Counted from the stretch's first letter, positions 24,664 through 32,907 are shown. The stretch: 64,000 nt of DNA from Acinetobacter sp. NIPH 2100 (GCF_000369805.1 NZ_KB850224.1:2040262-2104261); one strand, 5' to 3'. Notes: generated by a model from the letters alone, not told the origin. Made by a program: numbers and translations.

Positions 24664-24687
24664 AAAAAAAGCACCTGTAAAGGTGCG
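24664..24687 (-). terminator. Intrinsic terminator after the terminase gene
   Basis: GCACC/GGTGC stem with a seven-base T-run on the minus strand. Confidence 0.75.
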
Positions 24688-24691
24688 TTGG

Positions 24692-25984
24692 TTAATAAGA
24701 CATACCGCCAATTCGACGCCGTTTAAATACTTTCTGAATAATGATCGGGAATCGCTTGGCCAGTGGATATCCACCAGCATCCCCTACGTGATCAAGACCA
24801 GCACTTTTATCAGGCATCCCAAACGAGTCGTAAATCTGCTGTTCTAAAGTTGCTGTAAAGTTAGGACATTTATTGGTATTCACTTTTAAAGTACGCTCAC
24901 CATCTGCATTCAGAATCTGAGCATTCACTGCATTAATACGGTCTTTAATGCCAGGATTAACGCCGTTCACTTCAACCTTAAAACCGTTCTTCTTTAGAAT
25001 TGCATGATCAGACTCACTAAAACCCTTTGAAGAAGTTGCTTGACCAGAGGCATCTGGAATTACAGTGATGTCATGCTCTGGAAAACGTTCCTTAATCAAA
25101 TAGCACATTGTTGGTGTATCTCTAACTCCCACCAATTCATCTAATGCACGTGGATGACCTGCACGAATTACATAAACTACGGCGGCCATTTTCAGTACGT
25201 TAAAGTCCATCCCGATGAGTAATGGCTCATCTTGATGAATTTCCTCATCCGTATGATTCAGTACTCGATCAAAGTCTGGATAAACTGCACCACTAGTTAA
25301 GTTAACGAATTGCCCTTTCAGATAAGCAGAAATCAACTGGGGTGGATAAGACTCATATAACGATGAAATATAGTCATCAGGAAGATTTGCTTCATTGTCA
25401 TAAGTTGAAGCTTGAATCATTCCATACAATGCGCGTTTAGCTGGCGTTGAGTTGGCTTCTTTTACAAATTGCTCATAAGTAAATTTAAAGCCTTCTGGTG
25501 TAGTCGCTACATCAATACCATTTAGCAAACCGGCTTGTTTATATCGCATACGTGCAATGATTTTACGCCACGCTTGCTGTGCCTTTACTTTGGCCATGAC
25601 ATCAAGCTCATCAATCAGTGCATGGCCAATTTTGAACCCCACAATGGTTTGAGGTTTTTCCATAGATCGACAAATAATCGTGGTCCGGTATTGTCGACCA
25701 TAGTAAATATCCACCTCTTTGTTAGTTTCATAAACTTTAGTCTTTAAGCCCCAATCAAATGCAACCTCATCAATTGTAGGAAAGAAGATATCTCGGATCT
25801 GAGGATATGTCGGTGCAAAGTAACCCAATGGAACCTTAGGAAACTCCCAAGCTTTATTGCATAGGCTTGAACACCCTACCCATGTCTTTCCAGATCCAAA
25901 CCCCGCCACGAAAGCCCGGAATTTCTTCTCCATCTGTAAAAAATTAGCCTGAGGTACATTCAGTGTCGGATTGATATTCGGCAT
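24692..25984 (-). CDS. Terminase large subunit
   Basis: 430 aa from the ATG at 25984 (MPNINPTL); an ATG at 25999 would add five residues. ATPase motifs: Walker A 'AGFGSGKTW' (about residues 26-34), Walker B 'HALIDELD' (about 120-127). C-terminal nuclease: 'LLIGMDFNVLKMAAVVYV' with the first acidic residue, 'IPDASGQATSS' and 'GLDHVGDAGGYPL' with later ones. It packages DNA into procapsids. Overlaps the DUF2280 small-subunit gene by 41 bp, so the two are translated together. Confidence 0.93.
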   Translation of the reverse strand: MPNINPTLNVPQANFLQMEKKFRAFVAGFGSGKTWVGCSSLCNKAWEFPKVPLGYFAPTYPQIRDIFFPTIDEVAFDWGLKTKVYETNKEVDIYYGRQYRTTIICRSMEKPQTIVGFKIGHALIDELDVMAKVKAQQAWRKIIARMRYKQAGLLNGIDVATTPEGFKFTYEQFVKEANSTPAKRALYGMIQASTYDNEANLPDDYISSLYESYPPQLISAYLKGQFVNLTSGAVYPDFDRVLNHTDEEIHQDEPLLIGMDFNVLKMAAVVYVIRAGHPRALDELVGVRDTPTMCYLIKERFPEHDITVIPDASGQATSSKGFSESDHAILKKNGFKVEVNGVNPGIKDRINAVNAQILNADGERTLKVNTNKCPNFTATLEQQIYDSFGMPDKSAGLDHVGDAGGYPLAKRFPIIIQKVFKRRRIGGMSY

Positions 25985-26462
25985 CTTTCTTACTCGCATC
26001 TACAACTTGAATGGTTACTTTTACTGGTGTTGGATCGTCAGCACCTTCGCCGTCCCCATTTCTGATTTTGTCGATCTCAAGCTGTTTCAATTCAAGATCT
26101 AATAACTGTGCTGAATGTCCATGCATCTCGTCTTTAACTTGTTTGATGATGTTCTGCTTAATGACCTTGTTTTTACTTGTGTCATACATCTTTTGAAGTT
26201 CATTAATACGAAATGACTTATTGGCCAACGGAATATCAAAAACATTATTTCTGAAATCTTCACGTGTCTTTTCAAACAAAGCTTTCAGTTTCTTACTTAG
26301 GTTTTTCCCAGTTGTCTTTGTTGGATCGTAGAGTGCTACCTGTTGTCGCTCAATTTCTATGTTAAATTCTTGCTTTACAGCATCTGCTACTTGTTGAGGG
26401 GTATCCATGCATGCAAGCGACTGAACTATAAAGATTTTAACAGGCTCTTTAAGTGCAGCCAT
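25944..26462 (-). CDS. Terminase small subunit, DUF2280 family
   Basis: 172 aa. N-terminal helix-turn-helix ('IFIVQSLACMDTPQQVADAVKQEFNIEIERQQVALYDPTK') is the DUF2280 signature; these genes lie directly before the large terminase gene. Then 'FEKTREDFRNNVFDIPLANKSFRINELQKMYD' and a C-terminal tail. It recognises the packaging site. Start ATG at 26462 has a purine-rich ribosome site upstream. Confidence 0.88.
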   Translation of the reverse strand: MAALKEPVKIFIVQSLACMDTPQQVADAVKQEFNIEIERQQVALYDPTKTTGKNLSKKLKALFEKTREDFRNNVFDIPLANKSFRINELQKMYDTSKNKVIKQNIIKQVKDEMHGHSAQLLDLELKQLEIDKIRNGDGEGADDPTPVKVTIQVVDASKKDAEYQSDTECTSG

Positions 26463-26500
26463 ACCTACCTCTTCGTAAAGCTACGTAAAGCAAAATAGAC

Positions 26501-26524
26501 AAAAAAAATGAGCCGATTGGCTCA
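26501..26524 (-). terminator. Intrinsic terminator overlapping a stop codon
   Basis: TGAGCC/GGCTCA stem with an eight-base T-run on the minus strand; the arm includes the stop of the metallopeptidase gene at 26522. Confidence 0.75.
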
Positions 26525-27163
26525 ACTGATAATGCATGTCCCGCAGCACTTTGTAATAGCTAAATCCGAAACAAACGGCGCTTGCTTCGCGACTTCCACC
26601 AGTCGCTTAACGTTCTCGCTTGCCCCATGTCGCTTGACTACGCCTATAAATTCTTCCACGTCATGCCCAGCTAAATAGTGTTTCGGAAGGCCTGTATTAT
26701 CACTGTACTGTGGCTCACCATCTGCATCACGTTCCACGCCTATGTGATACAACTCGTGTTCGATCAATGCACAAAAGTCTCGATCTGAGGCTTGCTCACA
26801 AAAACTGGCATCTATGGTTATGAGGTAAATAGGAACATAACCAAACCAATCCTGCATCTGTTGTTCTTGTCGTGCTTTACGCCATCCACCAGCGTTAAAC
26901 ATCACCTTTTCACACTGGCCTAACACCATTTGCTTTTTAACGGTACAAGCCTGTGATGCCCATGCAAACGCTAAAAACTCTTCATTGTCGTGAAGTAACT
27001 CAGCAATATGATCATGGTCAGGATTGTAAAGTTCAGCTTCAGCAGTGAGATAATTAGCAATTACCCATTCTTTTAAACCTGGTGCTGGGGCTAAACGAAT
27101 TGCTTCTTCTTCCTCGGCTTGATCTAAAAGCTCAGTCGGTGGGAATGGTCTTATTTGGTCCAT
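26522..27163 (-). CDS. Putative phage metallopeptidase
   Basis: 213 aa. A clear zincin site 'FCALIEHELYHIGVERDADGEP' (HExxH at about residues 137-141), followed by 'GHDVEEFIGVVKRHG' that may supply the third ligand. The family is common just before terminase genes in gammaproteobacterial prophages; function is not established. C-terminus has Cys in 'TKCCGTCIIS'. It begins the packaging/structural operon after the accessory block. Confidence 0.82.
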   Translation of the reverse strand: MDQIRPFPPTELLDQAEEEEAIRLAPAPGLKEWVIANYLTAEAELYNPDHDHIAELLHDNEEFLAFAWASQACTVKKQMVLGQCEKVMFNAGGWRKARQEQQMQDWFGYVPIYLITIDASFCEQASDRDFCALIEHELYHIGVERDADGEPQYSDNTGLPKHYLAGHDVEEFIGVVKRHGASENVKRLVEVAKQAPFVSDLAITKCCGTCIIS

Positions 27164-27218
27164 ATTTCACCCATTAAAAAAGCCCACCTTTCGATGAGCT
27201 CAGTCTTCAAAATTTAAA

Positions 27219-27434
27219 CTAAGAAAGATATTCAGTAATCCTTTGAGCCTTAAGCGTTTCATCAAGGCCCTCAAAAATCCAGAATGTGTAAGCTAAGCCA
27301 TTGGTGTGTATCTTGATTTTCTGATATTTTTCTTGTTGCAATGTATCGATATTCGTCAAAAGAAATGTTTCATCTTCAAAATTTTCAATATTGAAGTCTG
27401 TCTCATCCAGAGAACCCCCAATAAATTTATTCAT
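27219..27434 (-). CDS. Small acidic hypothetical protein
   Basis: 71 aa, rich in Asp/Glu: 'SLDETDFNIENFEDETFLLTNIDTLQQEKYQ' then 'IHTNGLAYTFWIFEGLDETL'. Predicted beta-alpha small fold; no family recognised. Small acidic phage proteins in this region can act as inhibitors of host or rival proteins, but that is only a possibility. The gene has its own downstream hairpin around 27175-27203. Confidence 0.55.
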   Translation of the reverse strand: MNKFIGGSLDETDFNIENFEDETFLLTNIDTLQQEKYQKIKIHTNGLAYTFWIFEGLDETLKAQRITEYLS

Positions 27435-27476
27435 TGTTAATATCCGCTAAAAGAAAACAATCTATCACAGATATGT

Positions 27477-27500
27477 AAAAAGCCCATCGTATGATGAGCT
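27477..27500 (-). terminator. Intrinsic terminator-like hairpin
   Basis: AGCCCATC/GATGAGCT imperfect stem with a short T-run on the minus strand, after the gene at 27550-27765. Confidence 0.55.
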
Positions 27501-27549
27501 AAGTTATTAAGATAATTAAATGAAGATAAACTCAAATACTGACTTCTAT

Positions 27550-27765
27550 TCATTCCTTATTTAAGAAGTCTCTTGTCCAAGTTAAGGTCTCTAGAACCTC
27601 CGTTTGAGGATCTGAGTAATCTTTTATCTCATGGTAACGTTCACCAAGTTCTTTTAAAAATTCTTCTTTGAATCCTGGATTCGTTTTGTCTAACGCTTTT
27701 GCAAAACTGGCAGTGATCGAAGCGATGATCAAATGTGTTTGATTGATCGAAATTTCCTTAGTCAT
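27550..27765 (-). CDS. Small hypothetical protein
   Basis: 71 aa, helical: MTKEISINQTHLIIASITAS, then 'FAKALDKTNPGFKEEFLKELGERYHEIKDYSDPQTEVLETLTWTRDFLNKE'. Ribosome site GAGG before the ATG. No family recognised; lies in the accessory block between packaging and early genes. Confidence 0.6.
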   Translation of the reverse strand: MTKEISINQTHLIIASITASFAKALDKTNPGFKEEFLKELGERYHEIKDYSDPQTEVLETLTWTRDFLNKE

Positions 27766-27821
27766 ATCAATATCCTCTAATTATTATAAATTTAGATTAT
27801 GACTGATTTTTAACACACTTC

Positions 27822-27849
27822 AAAAAAAACCGCCAGCAGTGGCGGTTTG
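27822..27849 (-). terminator. Strong intrinsic terminator
   Basis: ACCGCC/GGCGGT stem with an eight-base T-run on the minus strand; closes the transcription unit from 28.4 kb. Confidence 0.85.
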
Positions 27850-27926
27850 CTTAATCTCAGCAAATGCTAGATACAGGAAGGATTCGGAGGCTCCTATACC
27901 CATTGCAAAACTTAACTCCCAATTTC

Positions 27927-28373
27927 TCAACTATAACTCTGGTATTCCTGGCTTTTAAAATATGCTGCAATATCCCTAGAAGACTTTGGTTTAGAGCGAT
28001 GTTGTAATGATTTCAATATTTCAGAATCAAAATTTATATCATGTGGGATATCTTCAAGTTTGGGGGGCATTCTCTTGACCCCACCTTCTGTAACTTTCTC
28101 AATGAGATTGGACAACCACATTACGAATTGATCTTTTTTTTCAGGGTTGGGAACAAGACTCAAAAAAACATTTAAATGATCGCTTGGTGGTTCTTCTTGC
28201 AACCCTCTTACAAAGTTAATGCGGCTATACATCAACCTTAGATCAGTATCTTTTAATTCTTCCCGCAGTACTTCAACAATCGAACTTAAGCATTCTTGAA
28301 GTGGCGTGCTAAATTTATTTTCACGATCAAAACGCTTATAGATATTGTCTGCAATACGTAAATATTGTGGCAT
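27927..28373 (-). CDS. Hypothetical protein in accessory block
   Basis: 148 aa, no signal peptide or membrane span: 'LRIADNIYKRFDRENKFSTPLQECLSSIVEVLREELKDTDLRLMYSRINFVRGLQ', then 'VFLSLVPNPEKKDQFVMWLSNLIEKVT'. Mostly helical and soluble. Its own terminator lies at 27822-27849, and a 278-bp A+T-rich stretch precedes it (no ORF or clear promoter assigned there), so it is probably an independent unit. No family recognised. A defence or moron role is plausible from position only. Confidence 0.6.
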   Translation of the reverse strand: MPQYLRIADNIYKRFDRENKFSTPLQECLSSIVEVLREELKDTDLRLMYSRINFVRGLQEEPPSDHLNVFLSLVPNPEKKDQFVMWLSNLIEKVTEGGVKRMPPKLEDIPHDINFDSEILKSLQHRSKPKSSRDIAAYFKSQEYQSYS

Positions 28374-28651
28374 TACTCAAGCTCCGCTTTATAGTGAAAA
28401 AAGTATCTCTAATAAAATTATTAACTTAAAGTAAAAATTGTTTAACTCTTTGTAAACATTGTAATTCAATTTTTCCACTTAAATTTAAACAAAAGTAAAA
28501 ATATCTACTGATTAGGAGGGCATTATTTTTCTGTTAAATCCCTAAATCCGAATTTAACATATTTATAAAAATTAAATTTTTTCATAAGTAAAGTTTAAGG
28601 AGGTATCTGTAGTCATTTATAGAAAAATTTACCCCCTTTTAAGGTTTTATT

Positions 28652-29386
28652 TTACTTATCAACTTGCGAAGTAATTTGAATAATTTCTTTATACTCTACT
28701 AATTTAAATATTTTCTCATTTTCAATACATTTTTTTAACAATATTTTATCTCCATTCATATCAATCAATTGCCAATTACTTACGTCATCCTTTATCTTGA
28801 CAAAACTTGAATTGAACGCATTTTTATTTACCAATCTTCCTTTATCACAACCAATTGTATAGGGTGCAAATATTATTAAAAATAGAAATAAAATTTTTAA
28901 AAAACCATCAAAATTTGATATAGCTTTACTTTGTTTCTCTTTAATTGGCCCTACAAATCCATGGCTATTTAGATTTCTTTTATCACGTTCCAATGTGATC
29001 ATGAACATGACTGCTAAGGTATTTAAAATAAACAGTATTATTTCCAAATTAATTGAAATCTGGTGTTCAGAAAAAAAATAGCCAATCACCCATCTTCCAA
29101 CCACGTACACAACAAAGCTTATGTATGTAATTATCTCAACAGCTTTATACTTTAGCTTAAATCCTAAGTAACATCCAATAGCAACACCTACAATTGAAGC
29201 AAGGCTTACTCTAAAAGATGAAATAAATAATTGTTGAGGTGATAGGTTTTGGATGTACCAATCTGCACCAATTGTATTATAAAAACCTATTTTATAAGTT
29301 AAAGATATTCCAACACTTATAAAAAATAAGATTGTAAGCATCTCCAGTAAATTTGCTTTTTTAAAAAAAACAACCATTAGATTCAT
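28652..29386 (-). CDS. Multi-span membrane protein (moron)
   Basis: 244 aa. About five hydrophobic spans: 14-33 (EMLTILFFISVGISLTYKIG), 51-72, 83-104, 113-131, and 160-178 (LKILFLFLIIFAPYTIGCDK), then a soluble C-terminal domain of about 60 residues ('SNWQLIDMNGDKILLKKCIENEKIFKLVEYKEI'). Strongly A+T-rich compared with the structural genes. No family recognised. The location between terminase-side genes and the Q-like gene is a common moron site. The C-terminal domain after the last span may be a sensor or effector part. Confidence 0.6.
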   Translation of the reverse strand: MNLMVVFFKKANLLEMLTILFFISVGISLTYKIGFYNTIGADWYIQNLSPQQLFISSFRVSLASIVGVAIGCYLGFKLKYKAVEIITYISFVVYVVGRWVIGYFFSEHQISINLEIILFILNTLAVMFMITLERDKRNLNSHGFVGPIKEKQSKAISNFDGFLKILFLFLIIFAPYTIGCDKGRLVNKNAFNSSFVKIKDDVSNWQLIDMNGDKILLKKCIENEKIFKLVEYKEIIQITSQVDK

Positions 29387-29443
29387 TAAGTAAACATCTG
29401 AATATTAAAAGCATTCAATCATACACAATTGTTACGAGAATTT

Positions 29444-29596
29444 TTACTGTTTATAGATAAATACCTTACCTTCTATCAACATCTGCTCATTTCGACAATA
29501 TGTGCATAAAAAATCTAGATTGTAAATATCACCATTACCACACAGTACATTATTCTCTGTAACTTTAATCTTGGATAGATTATTTACAGACCACAA
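29444..29596 (-). pseudogene. Possible remnant with a zinc-ribbon-like Cys pair
   Basis: An open frame of 50 codons can be read from TTG at 29596 to TAA at 29444. It contains 'VTENNVLCGNGDIYNLDFLC' followed by TYCRNEQ, so Cys residues occur as C-x(11)-C-x2-C, and ends VFIYKQ. There is no ATG start or ribosome site, and the upstream frame is closed soon by stops, so it looks like the 3' end of a decayed gene. It might instead be chance. Confidence 0.3.
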
Positions 29597-29637
29597 ATTT
29601 CTTCCATAAAAAAGCCACTGAAGTAGGGATTAAGGGT

Positions 29638-30366
29638 TTAGATAATTTCGTAAAGTTCAGATTTCACAATTTCAATATCTAAATTAATTCTTTCAAGCAG
29701 GCTTATAATTGTTTTAGTCTCCCATTCCGAAGTATCTGGAGATATGTAAATTTTTTTAATTAATTTTTTAATATCTACAGGTGCCTTCATTGTAACGGGA
29801 GTACTTCTAATTACTTCAAGAGATTGATTGCGAGCTATAGTTACGATATTTAATATCCCTTTGTTATTTTTATTATTAAATGGTCGTAAAATCACTCTGT
29901 ACTCATTTTCATGTTTAAATGATTTCCTCTTATAGAATTGGCATCTAAAAATCTCATCAATTTGTTGAGATGCTTTGGTTTTTTCATGTTTATTATAATC
30001 AATATACGTCACATTATTAAATTCAAACATCATTTCAGGATGTTCTAAAATTGATTCCTTTAGTGCTTCTAAATTTGATTCAATCGCAATAGAACCATTT
30101 TTACTTGCATATAAATCCCACATTGCTGCAGACTCATATTCATTTGAATGCCAACAGGATACATAACTATTAAATCGAATAGCTTCAGAAAGTTTCTTTA
30201 ATTGATCCTGCTCTCCTGGGAAAACTTTACTTAATTCATTTTTATAAAAATATTGATCATACCCCTCATATGTATCTTTAAAAGAATTAATTCTTTGAAA
30301 ATGTAACTGCTCTGTTAAAACTAAATTGAGAAATTTTATTAAATCCATAAATTTCCAAAGCTTCAT
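29638..30366 (-). CDS. DUF2971 family protein
   Basis: 242 aa from the ATG at 30366, which follows AAAGGAAG; an in-frame ATG at 30426 lies in a hairpin and has no ribosome site. 'LWKFMDLIKFLNLVLTEQLHFQRINSFKDTYEG' (N-terminal) and 'VSCWHSNEYESAAMWDLYAS..GSIAIESNLEAL' (middle) are the DUF2971 signature. 'YKRKSFKHENEYRVILRPF' follows. DUF2971 proteins occur often in phage and defence-island cargo; the activity is unknown. Standing alone, A+T-rich, in the accessory block, it is a fair candidate for an anti-phage or conversion gene. Confidence 0.82.
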   Translation of the reverse strand: MKLWKFMDLIKFLNLVLTEQLHFQRINSFKDTYEGYDQYFYKNELSKVFPGEQDQLKKLSEAIRFNSYVSCWHSNEYESAAMWDLYASKNGSIAIESNLEALKESILEHPEMMFEFNNVTYIDYNKHEKTKASQQIDEIFRCQFYKRKSFKHENEYRVILRPFNNKNNKGILNIVTIARNQSLEVIRSTPVTMKAPVDIKKLIKKIYISPDTSEWETKTIISLLERINLDIEIVKSELYEII

Positions 30367-30414
30367 TTTACTTCCTTTGCTTTGATTTAAACTTAAAATT
30401 ATATGATGATAAAG

Positions 30415-30444
30415 AAAAGCTCGCATTTATAATGCGAGCTTTTA
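30415..30444. terminator. Bidirectional terminator downstream of early leftward genes
   Basis: AAAAGCTCGCATT and its near-perfect complement AATGCGAGCTTTT form a long stem with T-rich ends on both strands. It separates the early genes from the DUF2971 gene, a place where a Q-type antiterminator would have to act. Confidence 0.8.
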
Positions 30445-30510
30445 AAAACTTTGTGAACTACTATAATTTCATCCAGTATAACAGAAATATGCCACAATCC
30501 GTCTAGACAG

Positions 30511-30777
30511 TCAAATTATTAAATCATGGGATTCGATTTGCAAACGATAAAAAGCCATTCGAATGATGAGTGCATATGCTTCTCGCAAAGCATCCTCGAG
30601 GACCACCCCTTCATTAAGATATAACTTTATAGTTATAACACCATTAGCAGATGTTTTTTGTACTCTGAATATTTTCAAAAGCTCTTCACAATTTTCTTCT
30701 TCAAAAAAATTATTGCACTGTTTTTGGGAAACACTTTTATCTAACTTTATAAATTTCCAAGCCATATGATAACCCAC
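30511..30777 (-). CDS. Hypothetical early protein
   Basis: 88 aa: MGYHMAWKFIKLDKSVSQKQ, then 'FFEEENCEELLKIFRVQKTSANGVITIKLYLNEGVVLEDALREAYALIIRMAFYRLQIES'. Compact alpha/beta. Possibly starts at the internal Met 5 (MAWKF). No family recognised. Separated by 2 bp from the Q-like gene, so co-translated with it. Confidence 0.6.
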   Translation of the reverse strand: MGYHMAWKFIKLDKSVSQKQCNNFFEEENCEELLKIFRVQKTSANGVITIKLYLNEGVVLEDALREAYALIIRMAFYRLQIESHDLII

Positions 30778-30779
30778 AA

Positions 30780-31217
30780 TTAATTTTTTAATCTTTTATC
30801 ATGTCCAGCAATATAAAATCTAGCACAACTAACCATAATTGCTGCTTGAGCTTTAGACTGATTAGTTTCTTTTGCAACCATACCTAATCCTTTATTCTCC
30901 ACCTTATTTTTAATTAAGCAAATCAAAGCAAACTTTGTTATGAAATCAGTATTGTCTGAGTTCATTAAGCTACGTAGTAATGCCTGCACCTGATCCGCTT
31001 CATAATCATCTATATTACAACGAATATAAGACTTGCCCTTAGGCATCTTCATACCCGCTTCACGCATCAACCAGTAAATCTGATTGATATGCAGACCATC
31101 AGGTAAATCACCACCCTTCATGCGCAAAGTTTCACACCAAGCACCGAACTGCTCTAACCATCCATCAATTGTGTACTTAGACCAGTCCATGGTTTTATTT
31201 GTATTGATTGCATTCAT
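30780..31217 (-). CDS. Putative late antiterminator (Q-like)
   Basis: 145 aa. 'WLEQFGAWCETLRMKGGDLPDGLHINQIYWLMREAG', 'YIRCNIDDYEADQVQALLRSL' and 'LICLIKNKVENKGLGMVAKETNQSKAQAAIMVSCARFYIAGHDK' have the look of Q/antitermination proteins of lambdoid and Acinetobacter phages: an N-terminal helical part, an 'ID/DDYEA' core, and a C-terminal DNA-binding helix pair. It is the last regulatory gene in the leftward early operon, upstream of the late genes, which is where Q belongs. Family assignment is by pattern. Confidence 0.62.
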   Translation of the reverse strand: MNAINTNKTMDWSKYTIDGWLEQFGAWCETLRMKGGDLPDGLHINQIYWLMREAGMKMPKGKSYIRCNIDDYEADQVQALLRSLMNSDNTDFITKFALICLIKNKVENKGLGMVAKETNQSKAQAAIMVSCARFYIAGHDKRLKN

Positions 31218-31220
31218 TGT

Positions 31221-31631
31221 TCATACCTCTTTAATATCAATGCCGTGAACCGTTTTCATTAAGTGTTTTTTAGTGCGATAACTTGGTAACTTTCTAGTTG
31301 CTGCTGACTTCACATCTTCAACTATGTATTTATCCGCTATGTAGTATGTGAAATCAGCAAAATATCTAACTGCTGGCTTTGCCCGCTTCTCACCTTCAAG
31401 TTTGGTTTTAGATGCAAGTTCAAATTTGGTGTGATGGTCTAGGCTAGTTATCTCCCCACGTTGCTGCATGGCTTTGAGCTGAATGTACCGCTTATGTTCC
31501 TTCTTGCTGTCAAACGTCATGCCATCAAGCTCAACTTTCTGAGCATTGAACTTGTTGCGTTTAGTAGCCTTAGACTTATCGCATTGCTTCAAAATGTCAC
31601 GGCGGTACTGATCGATGCTCATTGAGGTCAT
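31221..31631 (-). CDS. DUF1064 family putative nuclease
   Basis: 136 aa. 'NKFNAQKVELDGMTFDSKKEHKRYIQLKAMQQRGEITSLDHH' and 'YFADFTYYIADKYIVEDVKSAATRKLPSYRTKKHLMKTVHGI' are the DUF1064 pattern. The E...D...VEDVKS core resembles VSR/PD-(D/E)XK nucleases. Found in phage early regions near replication genes, possibly processing DNA junctions. ATGA overlap with the HNH gene's stop shows coupling. Confidence 0.85.
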   Translation of the reverse strand: MTSMSIDQYRRDILKQCDKSKATKRNKFNAQKVELDGMTFDSKKEHKRYIQLKAMQQRGEITSLDHHTKFELASKTKLEGEKRAKPAVRYFADFTYYIADKYIVEDVKSAATRKLPSYRTKKHLMKTVHGIDIKEV

Positions 31632-32005
31632 TCAGGTTTAACCTCATTGAACTTTTCAAAATAGAAAACAACTGGCTTTGCTACAAACTCAACTAATCCG
31701 AAACGCATTAAATGACGAATTTGAGAACAGTCACGAATAACTTGTACATCTCGATAATGCGTCAATAGTTCTCGCCATGACTCCAAAGACAAAGAGCGTT
31801 TGTTGTGGTTACACGGCGTGCAAGCAGGCATTAGATTCTCATAAACATCATTTTCAGGCTTTGTTGGCTTGCCTGTGACTAGATCTCTAACCACAGCTTG
31901 CAGATGGTCTGGATGCCACTTTCCATTTAAATCCTCGCCACAGTAAGCGCACTTTCCACCAAACTTCATTTTTAATTCTGCACGTTGAACCTCTGTGAGC
32001 TTCAT
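31628..32005 (-). CDS. HNH endonuclease
   Basis: 125 aa. Zinc and HNH site: 'GGKCAYCGEDL' then 'WHPDHLQAVVRDL' (catalytic His pair), then 'YENLMPACTPCNHNKRSLS' with the second CxxC and the conserved N-x-x-P-x-C. This is a standard stand-alone HNH nuclease. It sits in the early operon between the replication protein and DUF1064, overlapping the former by 4 bp (ATGA). Expected to nick or cut DNA during phage replication or recombination; it could also be a homing-type selfish gene. Confidence 0.88.
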   Translation of the reverse strand: MKLTEVQRAELKMKFGGKCAYCGEDLNGKWHPDHLQAVVRDLVTGKPTKPENDVYENLMPACTPCNHNKRSLSLESWRELLTHYRDVQVIRDCSQIRHLMRFGLVEFVAKPVVFYFEKFNEVKPE

Positions 32006-32907
32006 GCTGCATTCCTCTTTTGCTCAAAGCCCACAGCAGTCAAATACTCAGCCCACTTTTGGATATTCATGGGATCTTTCAGCATGGTTTCTAAACGAAC
32101 TGCTAGTTGCTCATGAGATTCGTTACCTACGGCGTATTTTCCGAAATCAGGAAGACGGGATAACTTCCCTGCTAAAAATTTGATTTGTTTTTCAGTGAGG
32201 CTGTTTTCAGATTTTGATTCCTGTTTCTTGCTTGGTTGAGCAGAACGATTGATACGGTCAAGCTTTGCATTTGCCTCAAGTAACCAGTTTGCAAAGTGGT
32301 AAATCATGAGTTCATCACACATAGATTTTTCAGCATTGAATTTTTCGAATGCTCTAAATTCACGATTGAACCAACTTGCAGAGATGATTTTGTTTGGATC
32401 GATCTCAGGATTTGCTTGAGCAATTTCCTCACTCAATTTTTTTGAACAAAGCCAGTGTTTTTTATTTTTAGATTCTAATGAGAGATTCATTGGGAGGTTC
32501 TGTGTCCCAATATTGGTACTGGTTGCAGTACCGTTTTTGGGACTACTGGCAGTTCCGTTATTGGTACTAGTACCGTTTTTGGAACCAGTACCTAAATTGG
32601 TACCCGTTCCGTTTTTGGTACTGGTTGGATCTTCATCTTCACGGCCAACAACTCCAATCAGTTGATAGATTTTCACTCCGTTACCCGTCGTTTTACCTGT
32701 AAATTTTATGAATGCAGCTTCTTCAAGTTCATCCAGAACTTTAATGATTGTTTTACGGTTAAGTACTGTATCTTTCTCCAAGCGCTTTAAGCTTGGATAG
32801 CATTTGTGTTCATCACCAGCACGATCGGCTAAGGCAAGTAAGACTAGTCTTTGGCTTGATGTTTTGACCGCTGCCTTAAATGCCCAAATGGTTGCATCTA
32901 AACTCAT
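32002..32907 (-). CDS. Replication initiation protein with winged-helix N-terminus (O-like)
   Basis: 301 aa. Residues 1-90 form a winged helix ('TIWAFKAAVKTSSQRLVLLALADRAG', 'CYPSLKRLEKDTVLNRKTIIKVLDELEEAAFI'), as in lambda O-type and DnaT/DnaD-like phage replication proteins. Residues about 96-140 are an Asn-Gly-Thr repeat linker with a 6-residue period. The C-terminal half ('WFNREFRAFEKFNAEKSMCDELMIYHFANWLLEANAK') is helical and probably binds the helicase loader or host DnaB. The linker's DNA holds direct repeats that may be the origin (see 32511-32629). Confidence 0.8.
   Translation of the reverse strand: MSLDATIWAFKAAVKTSSQRLVLLALADRAGDEHKCYPSLKRLEKDTVLNRKTIIKVLDELEEAAFIKFTGKTTGNGVKIYQLIGVVGREDEDPTSTKNGTGTNLGTGSKNGTSTNNGTASSPKNGTATSTNIGTQNLPMNLSLESKNKKHWLCSKKLSEEIAQANPEIDPNKIISASWFNREFRAFEKFNAEKSMCDELMIYHFANWLLEANAKLDRINRSAQPSKKQESKSENSLTEKQIKFLAGKLSRLPDFGKYAVGNESHEQLAVRLETMLKDPMNIQKWAEYLTAVGFEQKRNAA
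32511..32629 (-). other. Iteron-like repeats inside the replication gene: candidate origin
   Basis: About six imperfect copies of an 18-bp or 24-bp unit lie head to tail, each like TTTTTGG-n-AC-n-n-GT-n-CCG (plus strand), several with an internal palindrome such as GGTACTAGTACC. They encode the Asn-Gly-Thr linker of the host gene. An A+T-rich tract (about 32455-32490) follows directly on the transcribed side. Repeats in the middle of the initiator gene followed by an A+T-rich tract are the arrangement of the lambda origin in gene O. Confidence 0.6.

Noticed and set aside
27860..27926. Possible tRNA-like stretch (GGATTCGGAGGCTCC...)
   Set aside because: No acceptor stem, anticodon arm or CCA-type 3' end could be folded.
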